From: Flectonema sp. DT1601
Taxonomy: Eukaryota > Euglenozoa > Diplonemea > Diplonemida > Diplonemidae
Direction: 5' to 3'
DNA length: 64,000 nt
NCBI GenBank assembly: GCA_964019425.1
Contig: OZ025795.1
Coordinates: 562,001 to 626,000 of the forward strand
Shown here one piece after another: positions 1-10,355 of this stretch. The notes under the pieces are model-generated. The model did not search any database and was not told where the DNA came from. It saw only the letters and a list, made by a program, of their open reading frames with translations. A program made the translations under genes and the position numbers. Every line of letters starts with the position of its first letter. Positions within the stretch are counted from its first letter, which is position 1.

Positions 1-16
1 ACGTCTCCGAACAAAC

Positions 17-3000
17 ATGGCAGCTGAGAGAGACAGTTTAAACCAAAAACACGATGAGCAACTATCACACATCAGTGAATTTTATACAACTCAAAGAGAC
101 TCACTGACAATAGAGCTGTTGGAGGAAAGATCTCGAGGATATGGAAAAGTTGATCGTCATTGGTGGAAGGGAAAAGGAATAGTTGAAGAAGAAACAAGAC
201 AATGGGAGATATTACAAATAGCAATGGAGATGAAATGGATAGTTCCATCATGTGAACACTTTTATGAAGTCTATTCTAATAATTGTATTTATTTAATCAC
301 AAAAATAATAAAAGAGTGCGTCTCCATAGCATACGATATGTCCGCAGAGTCGATTTCCAAGACTGAAGCAGTTGGTCGGTTGCATATTACTGCTGATGAG
401 CATTTTGATTATTTTAGGAAATTAAAATATTTGACGATTCTATGTAAAATGAAATTCAATGAAATAAATTTGAGATTTGAACTTCTTCACGAAGAATTAG
501 AAGACACGGAAATAGCACTGAGGCAACAGTTAGAAATTCAACAGCAAACTATTTCTGAAGACTTAGTGAAAACATCGTCTCTTGTTGGAAAGAGAAATTC
601 AGAAGCACAACAAGTCATTCTTGCTGATGAACAAGATGATCGATTTTGTTTTGTTGGAGAATGGATTCAACTTTTACAACATCAATGGACTGAATGGATA
701 AAACAAGGATTTATGGAACAATTTAAACAGACTCTTCGTTTTGAACAAACGATTCGCTCTGGACTCGCCCGACAAGAAGTTGGCGCATGGCACACTCTCC
801 ACAGCAGTGAAACAGATCAATACGTCGCTAGTGAACTCCACAGACTTTTTAGAGAAATATCTGAAATGGAAACTACTGCAAGAAATGATCTTCAAAATTC
901 TGATATCCAACTACGTTCTTCAATTTTGGAATCTCACCAGACGCTACTTCCACTAATCATGAAATCAAATAACGAAAGTGCTGAGTTTGCTTCTCGACAG
1001 ACTTTCTTATTGGAAGAAACCTGTTACATAATAAGTCTTTGGAAGTCATTCACAACATTAGGATTCCTTTTAAGACACAAAGAAACAAGACAAAAGATCT
1101 TCAGCGATGAGACTTCTATATTCTCATCGTTCAATAATTTGTTTTATGTTGGTTATAATATGGTCCTACGGGGAAGGCAAGCATTGGTTGAGAGAACAGC
1201 TCGAAGACTTACAATTAGAAAAGAAGAAGATCACAGAAGCGTACTCCAACAAACAATAAGAAATCAACTAATGTTAGGCATGAAGTCATTTGGTAGACTC
1301 ATTCGAGAACGTGAAGAGATTTCATCCAGACGTTGTATCCTTTTTGATGAGGTTATCAATACATCAATCATACGAGGACAGCTCCAGTCCAATCTTATGA
1401 AGTCTTCTATTGGCGGCATCGTATTTGAAGAACAAAACTCTCGAATAACAACAACCTCATTGCTTGCTTCTAGTCTTTTTAGTCTGCAGCAGAATTTCAT
1501 TTCTGACAGTGAATCCCTATGTCGGATGTCAATAACAATTTTTTACAATGTCGAAATGAATGAGATACTACAACTGGAACAATCTGAATTCAACTTAGTC
1601 TACACCAAATATTTATCAGAAGAAGAATCTATGAAAAGAGATTGGCTCGATGATAAATCTAGTGTTATTTTCAGTACAATTCAACTCGGATTTATGAAAC
1701 AATTAGAAACTGTCCTACTAAAAGAACAGAGAATTCAATTACAACTAACTGAAAGCGATTCACGTCTTGAAATTGAAGCACACTCTGTGCACATCTACAT
1801 CGAATTAACAACAAAAAAAATTAAAGATAAAAATTTCATCACCATACACTTATTAAAAACAAGTGAGGAACAGGCAAGAGACATAGTTCTGTTTTTATAT
1901 TGGGAAGAGATATATTGTAGTAGACAAGTTTTGTTTATTTCTAATCACAATGAATCTAATCAATTAATACAACGAAGAGAACAGAGAGAAATTAGATACC
2001 ATTGGGATACGTTGCAGTTAGCTGTTTTTTATTCACGTTGTTATTGTGTATCGGCTGAAGAAAATCAACTTAGATCTGACATCGAATTGTTAGAGGAACC
2101 TTTCAGAGATGGTTTTGTCAATTTGATTTGTGAAAATGATAAATTAATAAAAATAAACTTATTACAAAGGTTTGTTAGGTTGGGATTGTCGTCAAAAAAA
2201 CTACTAAGACGACGTAGGGAAATTGACATAAGCTATCAACTTGAAGACATTGCCGAAGAACGTCACCACATTAATGAAAATGCTATAACTATTCAAAGGT
2301 TTATTCCGTTCATCAAATCAAGACAAGTCTTTATATGTCAGTTAAACAAAAAGAACAGAGAAGCAGCAATCGTATTTCAATCACTTTGTAGGAGATGGGT
2401 AGCTCAAAAGCAAGTTCGATTCTTACGAAGAAAGAGAAATTATTTAATAAAAAGACAATTGTTTAAAGAAAATAACAGCGCGCAGCTGATCCAATGGGCT
2501 TGGAGAGAACAGAAGGCGAGGGTTCTCGCAGTTGAGTATCAGAAAATGATTTCTGAATTAAAAATATTAAATTACAATGCAACTGAAATCCAACGATGCA
2601 TCCGAGGCTACCTCGGTAGAAAAACAGCCATCCAAGTCCGCTACAATAGAGATACATTAATGTCTTTAATCATTCAAAGGTTCTGCAAGTCAAAACAGTC
2701 TAAAATAACAACTCGACGAATCCAATGCCAACATATAAATAATAACAGATCAGTGTTAACACGACAAGTAATGGATGTAAACTTTGATTCACTTGTGTTG
2801 TCGCATGCTATCCAACGATGCAGAGCAGCTTCAACCGTCCAACGAGCATTCCGATTTTACAGAGCTAGTGTCATTTATGTGTTTAAAATTAAACAGCAAA
2901 GTATCTTGGAAGAATATTTTATCAAAGAAAATTCAGCCACTTGCATCCAGCGAAGATTTCGAGGTATGCAAAGCAGACGATTTGTTAATCAACTAAAGGA

Positions 3001-5071
3001 AGAACAGCTGTATAAGTTAGAACAAGAAACTATTCAGAAACAACAAAATGCCTGCATCGCAATTCAAAGAATTGGAAAAGGGATGACAAACAGACAGTTC
3101 TTCCATCAAACACTCACCACAGAAATAAAAGCAGCGATAGTTATTCAATGTTGGAGAAGAGTAATTCACAGTCGCAGTGTCGCATCATTCTTGAGAATAA
3201 AATCAAAAACTAATTTACTTTATGAAGAAAGACTAAGCGCTGTATCACTACTACAACACGTATCGAGAGGATACAAGTATCGATCATGTGTTCTGTATCC
3301 ATTATACGAAGCCTACCAATATAAATTACAACGCTATAACACGTCGGTAGAATTACTTTATAGAGTTCAGTTGGGTTACAAGTCTCGATTCTTACTATAT
3401 AAAAATCTAATTAAGAGAAACAGCTCTGTGGAGTGTCTTCAGCGAGCAACTCGTTGTCATCGAAGTCGCAATGAAGTTGCAATACGCTCATCTCAGAAGG
3501 AACAAGAAAACAGAAATAGAATGCAGTGGAATGGTTCTATTGTTATTCAATGTGCTTGGAGATGGAGGTCTTTAAAAAAGATATCCGCGGCATACAGGAT
3601 CCAAGAAACATGGAAACGTGTAAAGGAAAGAGTAAAACAACAATCACAAATAACATCATCGAAATTAAAAATCTACTCTATGGAAAGACGAGTTCTCTAC
3701 AGAACTGAATCAGCTGCTCGTTTTGAAATCGTCAGTTCTGAAGACGATGGATTCACAGTTCTGTTAAAGGAGGAACTCCCTTCTTGGGATGATAAAACTC
3801 ACATTTCAGTTCTCGTGAGAACAATTCCAATAAAGTGTAAAACACTCTTATCACAAGAAAAAGCTTCACGAATAGAAATAGAACATGAGACTGTAAAAAG
3901 TTTAAAGAAACACGCTATCGTATCAAATGATCTTCGAAACTTAATTGGTACTCAAATTATCAATCAAAAGTTACTGTCAATCGAAAGAGATAGTGTCATT
4001 GTTATGATGAGGCATCAACAAGTTGGTCTTCAGGAGCTTCGAAACTTAAAACTTCGATTCGCAAGAGTTCGCAAAACCCTCAACAGAGAACAAAAGCGAA
4101 ATCTTCAACAAGAATATCTCTCTGGGAGGGAATCGATCATGATATCAGCGACATTGAATTGGAAGGAAGTATTCAAAGACATTCTTGTAGCGACTCCTTA
4201 CAAGTGTCTGACATCATCTCATACTCGACGTAAGTCAATAAAATTACCTCCGGAGGCTAGAACCAATGCAGCAATTGCAATAACAACTCGCTGTCAAGAA
4301 AGAGGGAAAACTTCAATGCTTGGAGACCTATTTCAGCAAGAGGGCTTACCTTTACCGACTTCACATGTTTCACTGTTGTCAGTTCCGAAAAAATATAAAG
4401 ACAACAAAGTGAGTGAGATACGAACCTTACTTCCACAACCAAAATTATGTGAAATAGAAGCTCTGGCCACGACTATTCAACAAGGTTCTGTTTCTGATAG
4501 AAGGGCTCAGATTATAAATGGTAATTACAAAGCGAGTACATTAACATTAAGTCTGTCAGGGATACCTATTGGTGATGATGGTATGAAAATACTTCTAAAA
4601 GGATTCGCAGATAGGGATTGTTGGGTTGTCGAGTCTCTATATTTGAAGGAAACAAACATCAGTGATTTAGTGATGGAAGACTTTGCTGATACTCTTCGTG
4701 TTAACACGTCGTTGACGTCAATCAGTTTAGTTGGAAATATAAACATCACAGATGACGGTATCGATGTTTTAATATCAGCGCTTCGTTATAACAAAACGTT
4801 GTTGTTTGTTGATGTTTCACAAACATCTGTCACTCCGTTTAAAAAAAATGTTCTTCTTCAGAATCTCGCATCGACCTCCCGACATACAATCCAAACAGAC
4901 GAGGAATCAAATGACATGAATGCTACTTGTCCTTTACCTCGAAAATCTTCTTTCATACCAGCAGTTGATCTTTCAGTGACTTACAGTGGATCTTCAGCTC
5001 GTATGGCAGGTGCTAATATGTTCCCGGGAAAGTTAAAGCCACTTGACTGCTGGGATACTAGTGATTACTAA
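17..5071 (+). CDS. Multi-IQ-motif protein with C-terminal leucine-rich-repeat segment (probably 5'-partial)
   Basis: The first ATG encodes 1,684 residues, but the frame stays open to the window edge, so the true start may lie upstream. Residues 1 to about 740 are long charged helices rich in Glu, Gln and Arg. From about residue 750 to 1,210 there are roughly a dozen degenerate IQ motifs, for example EIQRCIRGYLGRK, CIQRRFRGMQSRR and VIQCWRRVIHSR. Such motifs bind calmodulin or related EF-hand light chains. Near residues 1,505-1,610 two or three LRR (ribonuclease-inhibitor-like) repeats are visible: LSLSGIPIGDDGMK, LYLKETNISD and ISLVGNINITDDG. This IQ-plus-LRR layout recalls flagellar and centrosomal scaffold proteins of the LRRIQ type, so a cytoskeletal or axonemal role is inferred. 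No motor domain is visible. The C-terminus is Ser/Thr-rich. The gene has no introns in this window. Confidence 0.85.
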   Translation: MAAERDSLNQKHDEQLSHISEFYTTQRDSLTIELLEERSRGYGKVDRHWWKGKGIVEEETRQWEILQIAMEMKWIVPSCEHFYEVYSNNCIYLITKIIKECVSIAYDMSAESISKTEAVGRLHITADEHFDYFRKLKYLTILCKMKFNEINLRFELLHEELEDTEIALRQQLEIQQQTISEDLVKTSSLVGKRNSEAQQVILADEQDDRFCFVGEWIQLLQHQWTEWIKQGFMEQFKQTLRFEQTIRSGLARQEVGAWHTLHSSETDQYVASELHRLFREISEMETTARNDLQNSDIQLRSSILESHQTLLPLIMKSNNESAEFASRQTFLLEETCYIISLWKSFTTLGFLLRHKETRQKIFSDETSIFSSFNNLFYVGYNMVLRGRQALVERTARRLTIRKEEDHRSVLQQTIRNQLMLGMKSFGRLIREREEISSRRCILFDEVINTSIIRGQLQSNLMKSSIGGIVFEEQNSRITTTSLLASSLFSLQQNFISDSESLCRMSITIFYNVEMNEILQLEQSEFNLVYTKYLSEEESMKRDWLDDKSSVIFSTIQLGFMKQLETVLLKEQRIQLQLTESDSRLEIEAHSVHIYIELTTKKIKDKNFITIHLLKTSEEQARDIVLFLYWEEIYCSRQVLFISNHNESNQLIQRREQREIRYHWDTLQLAVFYSRCYCVSAEENQLRSDIELLEEPFRDGFVNLICENDKLIKINLLQRFVRLGLSSKKLLRRRREIDISYQLEDIAEERHHINENAITIQRFIPFIKSRQVFICQLNKKNREAAIVFQSLCRRWVAQKQVRFLRRKRNYLIKRQLFKENNSAQLIQWAWREQKARVLAVEYQKMISELKILNYNATEIQRCIRGYLGRKTAIQVRYNRDTLMSLIIQRFCKSKQSKITTRRIQCQHINNNRSVLTRQVMDVNFDSLVLSHAIQRCRAASTVQRAFRFYRASVIYVFKIKQQSILEEYFIKENSATCIQRRFRGMQSRRFVNQLKEEQLYKLEQETIQKQQNACIAIQRIGKGMTNRQFFHQTLTTEIKAAIVIQCWRRVIHSRSVASFLRIKSKTNLLYEERLSAVSLLQHVSRGYKYRSCVLYPLYEAYQYKLQRYNTSVELLYRVQLGYKSRFLLYKNLIKRNSSVECLQRATRCHRSRNEVAIRSSQKEQENRNRMQWNGSIVIQCAWRWRSLKKISAAYRIQETWKRVKERVKQQSQITSSKLKIYSMERRVLYRTESAARFEIVSSEDDGFTVLLKEELPSWDDKTHISVLVRTIPIKCKTLLSQEKASRIEIEHETVKSLKKHAIVSNDLRNLIGTQIINQKLLSIERDSVIVMMRHQQVGLQELRNLKLRFARVRKTLNREQKRNLQQEYLSGRESIMISATLNWKEVFKDILVATPYKCLTSSHTRRKSIKLPPEARTNAAIAITTRCQERGKTSMLGDLFQQEGLPLPTSHVSLLSVPKKYKDNKVSEIRTLLPQPKLCEIEALATTIQQGSVSDRRAQIINGNYKASTLTLSLSGIPIGDDGMKILLKGFADRDCWVVESLYLKETNISDLVMEDFADTLRVNTSLTSISLVGNINITDDGIDVLISALRYNKTLLFVDVSQTSVTPFKKNVLLQNLASTSRHTIQTDEESNDMNATCPLPRKSSFIPAVDLSVTYSGSSARMAGANMFPGKLKPLDCWDTSDY

Positions 5072-5539
5072 CTCAGTAATGTCTTAGTGATGTCTTAATT
5101 ACGACTTTTTCCTCTAGCTGAGGAATATTACTGGGATTCGAAAGGCTCTAAGCGATTGCCCGCAGAGAGCTCTCTCCCGTCTTAGTGATAAACAACTAAC
5201 CTCTGCTAACATCGGTACGTTTTCCTTGAAAAAGTAAACAGATCTGCTCCCTTTGAGAACCATAATTTCCATTATTGGTCGTGCCTTTCATCTTCTTAAG
5301 TTCCGTTGATTTATTTATACTATTTTCTTTTACACGTATTGTTTTTTCTCTTACTTGGTGTGTTCTTTCTTTTATTTTGAGACTTTATTTTTCAATTTTT
5401 CTTCAGGTCGGATTCCCAAAATGATTTGGAACTTTGGAGGAAGATTCAAAAACAGTACTTTCCTCTGTAATATTTGTGATCTCTGAGTGATGTGTTATTT
5501 ATTATTGTTATTTTTATCAGGTCAGCTGTAACAGCTCGC
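5072..5539. other. Intergenic region with candidate splice acceptor
   Basis: This is AT-rich noncoding sequence. It ends in a T-rich stretch closing with TTTTTATCAG at 5520, 19 bases before the ATG of the next gene. I read that as a trans-splice acceptor, though a 5'-UTR intron acceptor is also possible. No RNA gene or conserved ORF is visible. Confidence 0.55.
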
Positions 5540-7093
5540 ATGCAAGAAGAAGAGCACAGCAGCCTCGACGAAGGAACTTCTGAGGACACGGAAAGCGTCG
5601 CAGAGGCGGCTGATGTTCCACGTCAAAGGAGTAGCGGAAGTGTCCAGAGTGCTTCCCGTACACCAGAACCAAAAGCAATTAAAGACCCTGTACCTGGACT
5701 AAGTGACACAGACGCAAGTGATGAAGAAGAGTACGAAAGAGACGACGTATTGGCAGCTTTTCTGAACACTAAAATGCTTCTCCACACGAGGTTAGCGATT
5801 CCAACTGATATAGAAATGCCTCCATACCGACTGTTGGGAGTCTTGTCTCGTAGTAATCCAGAACTGTGGGGACACGTCTTAGCAACTCTTGCGAATGAAT
5901 GGTGTTGCGCTTATCTAAATACGTCTGGTGGGATGTTAATGATTGGAGTAGAGTCTGATGGTACTATTGAAGGTATTCCTCTAAATACTCATCATTCACA
6001 ATTACATTCATTCTTAACTCCTTTATTTAGTACACTTGATGGGTTCTGGCCTCCAATAACTGAAGGATTGATTAGTGTTTCTCTACTACCTGTTTGTACA
6101 CCTGTTGGTGACTTTGATCCTTATTATGTTATTATGATAAGAGTTAAGAGAGGACCAATGCCGTGCTACATCAATAGCGCGGGTGTTTGTTATGAAGGAG
6201 ATCACGTGTTGGAAGAGATAGCCGATAGGAAGTCACGCATGTCTCTCGTTAATACAAATCAGCTTGCTAAATATCTAACAACGTACTCTGATGAAAGAGC
6301 ACGCAAAGCATTAATGATGTCGGATGTGATTAGAGGAAAGACTCCATTTGTATTTAACTACAGCTCCCATTGGAGTCATCCTCCTCTCACATTAATACCA
6401 GAGACTGCTACCAGTACGATGCTTGGAGCTACTGTTAAGATTGAAGGAGATACATCTGTTAATTTAAAATTAAAACCCCCATGTAATCACGCTCAGTGGA
6501 CCCTTGGATCTCTTGAAGGGAGCGCAGGTAAATGTCGTGTCTCTCTTGTGTGTAACATCTGTAAGAATCATTGGAAATTCGCAGCTAAGGATACTTTTGA
6601 AAACTTACGATGCATTCCTTTTTCTGAAGGGAACTGTCAGTCAGGATCTTCCTGTAGACTTATTCATGTTCAGATGACTCCTTCAATTCCTGCTGCAACT
6701 GGTGGTGGAACTCCATCAATTCACCCACTTCCAGGTAAGAAGAAAAAACCAAAAAGAGAAAATAGTGGACCACCACCACTGTCTGGATTAATGAGAGGAC
6801 CTCCAGTAACTGATGAGCCTCCACGACCACAACCTCGAATTGTTCCAACAGTACCTCCGGAGTTAATGAATGTTCAGAGAGTTCAAAATCAAAATATTTG
6901 CGGTGGTATCTCGGGAGGACCTGGTTATCAAAATCCAGGTTTGAACCCTTCTGCTTTACAACGATTACAGACAGATGAAGATCTCTCTCACAGTGATCAT
7001 GTTCTAACACCGAAGTCAGGTGCGAATACACCGAGAAAACGAAAGCGTGGAAACATAAAACAAAAACCTCGTCCAAAATCAGACAACAATTAG
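5540..7093 (+). CDS. AlbA_2/Schlafen-like protein with CCCH zinc finger, putative RNA-binding
   Basis: The product is 517 residues. I chose the ATG at 5540 over an upstream in-frame codon at 5492 because the latter lies inside the pyrimidine tract before the acceptor AG at 5520. Residues 1-75 are acidic and Ser-rich. Residues about 85-220 resemble the AlbA_2 (Schlafen-type) fold, with the pattern YLNTSGGMLMIGVESDG followed by GIP, typical of this nucleic-acid-binding family. A Cys/His cluster follows, including CNICKNHW and, at about residues 358-376, C-x7-C-x5-C-x3-H, the exact CCCH zinc-finger spacing. The rest is Pro-rich and ends in a basic PRKRKRG stretch that could be a nuclear localisation signal. 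A role in mRNA binding or decay is inferred, since CCCH proteins are major post-transcriptional regulators where genes are transcribed polycistronically. The pairing of these domains is unusual to my knowledge. Confidence 0.75.
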   Translation: MQEEEHSSLDEGTSEDTESVAEAADVPRQRSSGSVQSASRTPEPKAIKDPVPGLSDTDASDEEEYERDDVLAAFLNTKMLLHTRLAIPTDIEMPPYRLLGVLSRSNPELWGHVLATLANEWCCAYLNTSGGMLMIGVESDGTIEGIPLNTHHSQLHSFLTPLFSTLDGFWPPITEGLISVSLLPVCTPVGDFDPYYVIMIRVKRGPMPCYINSAGVCYEGDHVLEEIADRKSRMSLVNTNQLAKYLTTYSDERARKALMMSDVIRGKTPFVFNYSSHWSHPPLTLIPETATSTMLGATVKIEGDTSVNLKLKPPCNHAQWTLGSLEGSAGKCRVSLVCNICKNHWKFAAKDTFENLRCIPFSEGNCQSGSSCRLIHVQMTPSIPAATGGGTPSIHPLPGKKKKPKRENSGPPPLSGLMRGPPVTDEPPRPQPRIVPTVPPELMNVQRVQNQNICGGISGGPGYQNPGLNPSALQRLQTDEDLSHSDHVLTPKSGANTPRKRKRGNIKQKPRPKSDNN

Positions 7094-7513
7094 TAAAAAT
7101 AGTTCAGCGCTGGGAGCTTACTATATACACATTGAAATATTTCAGGTACGTCGTGGACAAGGTGGTGCAATCATCTCTTCAGGCAGGTGAATACAATTAT
7201 ATCTTTAGATTATTTTTCTTTTCCATTATTTGGTTTTTTAAAATAGCTGCCCATTTCCCCCTTCCCCTGTTTGGGTTTAGCACCGTTGAAAATTGTGTTG
7301 TTGTCTTTTCTGCTTTCTTGGCGACGATTTCTCTTATCGTTGAAAGGTCACCTCAAGACTGGGATGGAAATACAACTTTTTTTGATTCCAATTTATAGAT
7401 GCATCATTATTGGAGGTGGGAATCAAAGTACTACGTTAACTGTGGAAGTTTTTTTTTTTAATTTCGATTTTGAATTTTTTTTTTTTCAACTCAGGTATCA
7501 ATTAATATCAACA
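7094..7513. other. Intergenic region with strong T-tract acceptor
   Basis: AT-rich spacer. Two T runs lead to a CAACTCAG acceptor at 7494, 19 bases upstream of the GMC start codon. Open frames here (for example from 7132) are hydrophobic translations of T-rich DNA and show no domain. I see no other gene. Confidence 0.55.
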
Positions 7514-9490
7514 ATGGGAGGTACAATCGAATCTCTACTCCAACCGATAATACAACCAACCAACGAATTCCTTCGAGAAGTTGAAATTGGATGGTTTGAA
7601 ATATTTTTACTATTCGGAGCAGCGTATCTTCTCAGAACCCTTTGGAGATGGTTTCGCGGAACTCATCGAAGCACAGTCAGCAATGAATACGATTACATAG
7701 TAGTCGGAAGCAGTGCTGCCGGATGCGTAATCGCTAATAGATTAGTAAATAAAGGAAATCACAAAGTTTTGCTACTCGAGGCTGGAAACGACGACACTAA
7801 ACATGATATGATATATTACATTTCATACATGCATGATCTAGTTGGTAGCGCTGTTGACTGGTGTTATACAACAAAGTCGATCGGAACGATAAACGAAAAA
7901 GAAACAAAATCCCCCTTCGGAAAGGTGTTGGGAGGTTCAGCATCAATGGACGAATCGATCTACCAACGTCCACAAAAACATGAATTTGACTACTTGTCAA
8001 AGATTGGTGTCAGTGGGTGGTCTTTCAATGAGTGTCTCCCATACTTCACGAGGTCTGAAAAATCTCAAATTCAAGAAGTAAACAAACACCACAGCACTGA
8101 TGGCGAAACACCTGTTACATTTCCTCCTCTGAGATCACCAATTGGTATTTACTTTACTGACTCTGCTGCAAAACTTGGAATCAACAAACGACTTGATTCT
8201 AACGGAGCTCCAGGCTCAGGTATTTCCCCAGCTCAGGTAATGATTGATAAGAAGGGAATGAGAGCAACTCCTGCTACTAATTTTATTCGTCCAATCCAGA
8301 GAAAGAAAAACTTCACTCTCAGAACTGATGCCGAAGTAACACAAATCGTATTTGAAGGTACTCGTGCTGTGGCTGTGAAATGGACTGATTGTTGGGGAAG
8401 ATCTCAAACAACAAAATGTAAGAAAGAAATAATCCTATCTGCTGGTGTGGTGGGTTCTCCTAGTATTTTAATGAAATCTGAAGTATGTGAAAATGGAACC
8501 GTCGCAAACAATGTTGGTGTTGGAAAGAACTTCAGAGATCTACTTTCAGTTCCTTTGGTTTACCAAACAAGAAGAGGAATCTCATACGACACAAAGAACA
8601 TTCATGATATACAAAAGTGGGTTAGTTACAAACTATCAGGTACAGGAGAACTACTAACACCTGTTTGTGATACTTTATTATACTTAAGTAGTGATGATCA
8701 TGGTATTACTAAGTCATGGGATGAGGATAAGGTCAGAGCAGCTAAGAATGTTCAACCAAACTGTTTGGTAACGGTTCAACCGAGAGGAGGATTTAAAAGG
8801 TTCGAATTCATGAGGAGAGGAATTTCACAAAGAATTGGATGGTTTCAAGAAGCACTAACTGTCACTGTGACACCGTCACAACGAGCAAAACCTTCAGCTG
8901 ATCCTGAATTCGGAAATATCAAAGTCACTAAAGACGGAGAAAGTAAACTAACACTTTGCTGTGCACCTCCTCAACTTTCTGATTACGTTCTCACACAATC
9001 ACTTCCTATAACAAAATTAGCAAGAGCGATTCTAAACACTGAACCTGTTACTCACTTAACTCGTGAACTTGAATCTATCGATGTCACTTTATTAAAATCT
9101 GTTGAAGCTGAAGAAGCAGCTGACCTGGTGTACGGAAAAAAGGCTGCCCTCCGATCCCGTCGTCGTGGAGCAAATATCCCTGAAGACGAATTAGCAGAGT
9201 TGACGAAGATTCAAAAAGAGTTAGACACAGATGAATATCTAAAAAGTTATGCGAAGGAACATGGTCAGCCTTTCGGATGTCCTGTTGGAACCTGTTCAAT
9301 GGCACCACTTCAATCAAAGTCAGGAGAAGTACCTGCAGTCGTATCGAGTAAAACATTTGAGGTCAATGGCGTTACTGGATTACGTGTCGCTGATGCTTCA
9401 GTCATTCCAGTTCCTTTTGCTGCTCCTGGTGTAGCAACTGCTATGATGGTTGGTGAACGTGCCGCTGAGGCAATTCTCAACAGCAAATAA
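7514..9490 (+). CDS. GMC oxidoreductase-like flavoprotein, membrane-anchored, catalytic residues replaced
   Basis: The product is 658 residues from the ATG at 7514, which follows the acceptor at 7494. The open frame continues upstream but runs through the T-tract. A hydrophobic segment (GWFEIFLLFGAAYLL, about residues 27-42) precedes the FAD dinucleotide-binding motif DYIVVGSSAAGCVIANRL, which starts near residue 59. The GMC signatures are recognisable: KVLGGSASMDESIYQRP matches signature 1 and ILSAGVVGSPSILM matches signature 2. The C-terminal block (PVGTCSMAP, then GLRVADASVIP) aligns well with glucose-methanol-choline enzymes such as choline dehydrogenase and glucose oxidase. However, the position of glucose oxidase His516 is Cys589 here, and that of His559 (His or Asn in relatives) is Pro638. 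The protein should fold and may bind FAD, but ordinary alcohol oxidation by the His pair is unlikely. It may be a pseudoenzyme or use other chemistry. Substrate unknown. Confidence 0.85.
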   Translation: MGGTIESLLQPIIQPTNEFLREVEIGWFEIFLLFGAAYLLRTLWRWFRGTHRSTVSNEYDYIVVGSSAAGCVIANRLVNKGNHKVLLLEAGNDDTKHDMIYYISYMHDLVGSAVDWCYTTKSIGTINEKETKSPFGKVLGGSASMDESIYQRPQKHEFDYLSKIGVSGWSFNECLPYFTRSEKSQIQEVNKHHSTDGETPVTFPPLRSPIGIYFTDSAAKLGINKRLDSNGAPGSGISPAQVMIDKKGMRATPATNFIRPIQRKKNFTLRTDAEVTQIVFEGTRAVAVKWTDCWGRSQTTKCKKEIILSAGVVGSPSILMKSEVCENGTVANNVGVGKNFRDLLSVPLVYQTRRGISYDTKNIHDIQKWVSYKLSGTGELLTPVCDTLLYLSSDDHGITKSWDEDKVRAAKNVQPNCLVTVQPRGGFKRFEFMRRGISQRIGWFQEALTVTVTPSQRAKPSADPEFGNIKVTKDGESKLTLCCAPPQLSDYVLTQSLPITKLARAILNTEPVTHLTRELESIDVTLLKSVEAEEAADLVYGKKAALRSRRRGANIPEDELAELTKIQKELDTDEYLKSYAKEHGQPFGCPVGTCSMAPLQSKSGEVPAVVSSKTFEVNGVTGLRVADASVIPVPFAAPGVATAMMVGERAAEAILNSK

Positions 9491-10355
9491 ATTGACTAAA
9501 CATGGGTTGATATGCTGTGATCTATTATCTTTCTAACTTCGAACCTTTCTTATTGTATTGTTGAGTACATTTATTTTCTTATCATTTAAATGTGTTCCTT
9601 TTTGGGATTTCCCCAATTAGTTGGTTGGGAATTCGTGGCACAAAAAAAAAAAAAAAAAATTCAAGATTTCGATTAGTTAATTGTTATTGTTTTTTCGATA
9701 CTTTTTTTTAAAATTTTTAGTAACTTGTGAAGCTGAGTAGCAATACGCATATGTGTTCATAGTGTACATAGGATAGGTGAAACTTCGCACCTAATCATGT
9801 TACATTGTACCCCCAGTCGGCATACACTCTCTATTCCGACAACGCAAATGGTATTGCATTTCTTAATAATTGTAAAAAAAAAAAAAAAAAAAAAAAGAAA
9901 TATCGATGTAGTAGTTTTGTGTTAAGAAGCTATTTTTATGTCCCTTGCTGACATTTATTTTCCCCCTTTTTTTTTTGAGGGAAAAAATCAGCAACGAAAA
10001 AACGATGGGAAAAAAGAAAAAGAAACGAAGAAAAAAAAAAAGAAGAAATGAAATATTAACTTTCGGACTTATCAGGAAAAAAAAAAATTGAAAAAAAAAA
10101 AAAAAAAAAAAAAAAGCTTCATTAATAAGCATACATCACATTGCACTAACAAAATTACTTTATAAGTTAACAGGTTGCGGTGCTTTACTATGAGAAAGAA
10201 TCGGGAATAATAATCTAGATGGCTGTCAGAATAACAGCCAAAGAGAGACAAGTAGTATAAGATTAAGGCCTGAACCCTGCGTATTCGTATATTTTAATTT
10301 AGTACACTTTTTTTTATAATAAACTCATATTCTAACTAACATAACAGGATCAATC
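9491..10355. other. Long AT-rich intergenic region with homopolymer runs
   Basis: This spacer of 865 bases holds several A runs of about 17 to 22 bases and T runs. Its last part (10242-10334) is a copy of a dispersed repeat also found at 37.8-38.2 kb. A weak acceptor, ACATAACAG, ends at 10347, just before the next ATG. No protein or RNA gene is recognised. Confidence 0.55.
10242..10334 (+). repeat. Dispersed intergenic repeat, copy 1 (internally deleted)
   Basis: The stretch beginning AGAGAGACAAGTAGTATAAG and containing AAGGCCTGAA matches 38043-38076 almost base for base. Its end (TTTTAATTTAGTACAC, a T8 run, then ATAATAAACTCATATTCTA) matches 37910-37951. Compared with those copies the middle (ACGTATTCC to GTGTTTTTAT) is mostly missing. 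It lies directly upstream of a gene and runs almost to its acceptor. No terminal inverted repeats or coding potential are visible. It may be a short nonautonomous element or a duplicated UTR segment. Confidence 0.6.

Noticed and set aside
7271-7513. Extended N-terminus of the GMC protein
   Set aside because: The in-frame extension reads through T tracts (Phe runs) and the acceptor at 7494, so the ATG at 7514 is preferred.
9863-10132. Minus-strand open frame of 89 codons
   Set aside because: It consists almost wholly of Phe and Lys runs translated from A/T homopolymers. No minus-strand frame in the window has a recognisable domain or acceptor.
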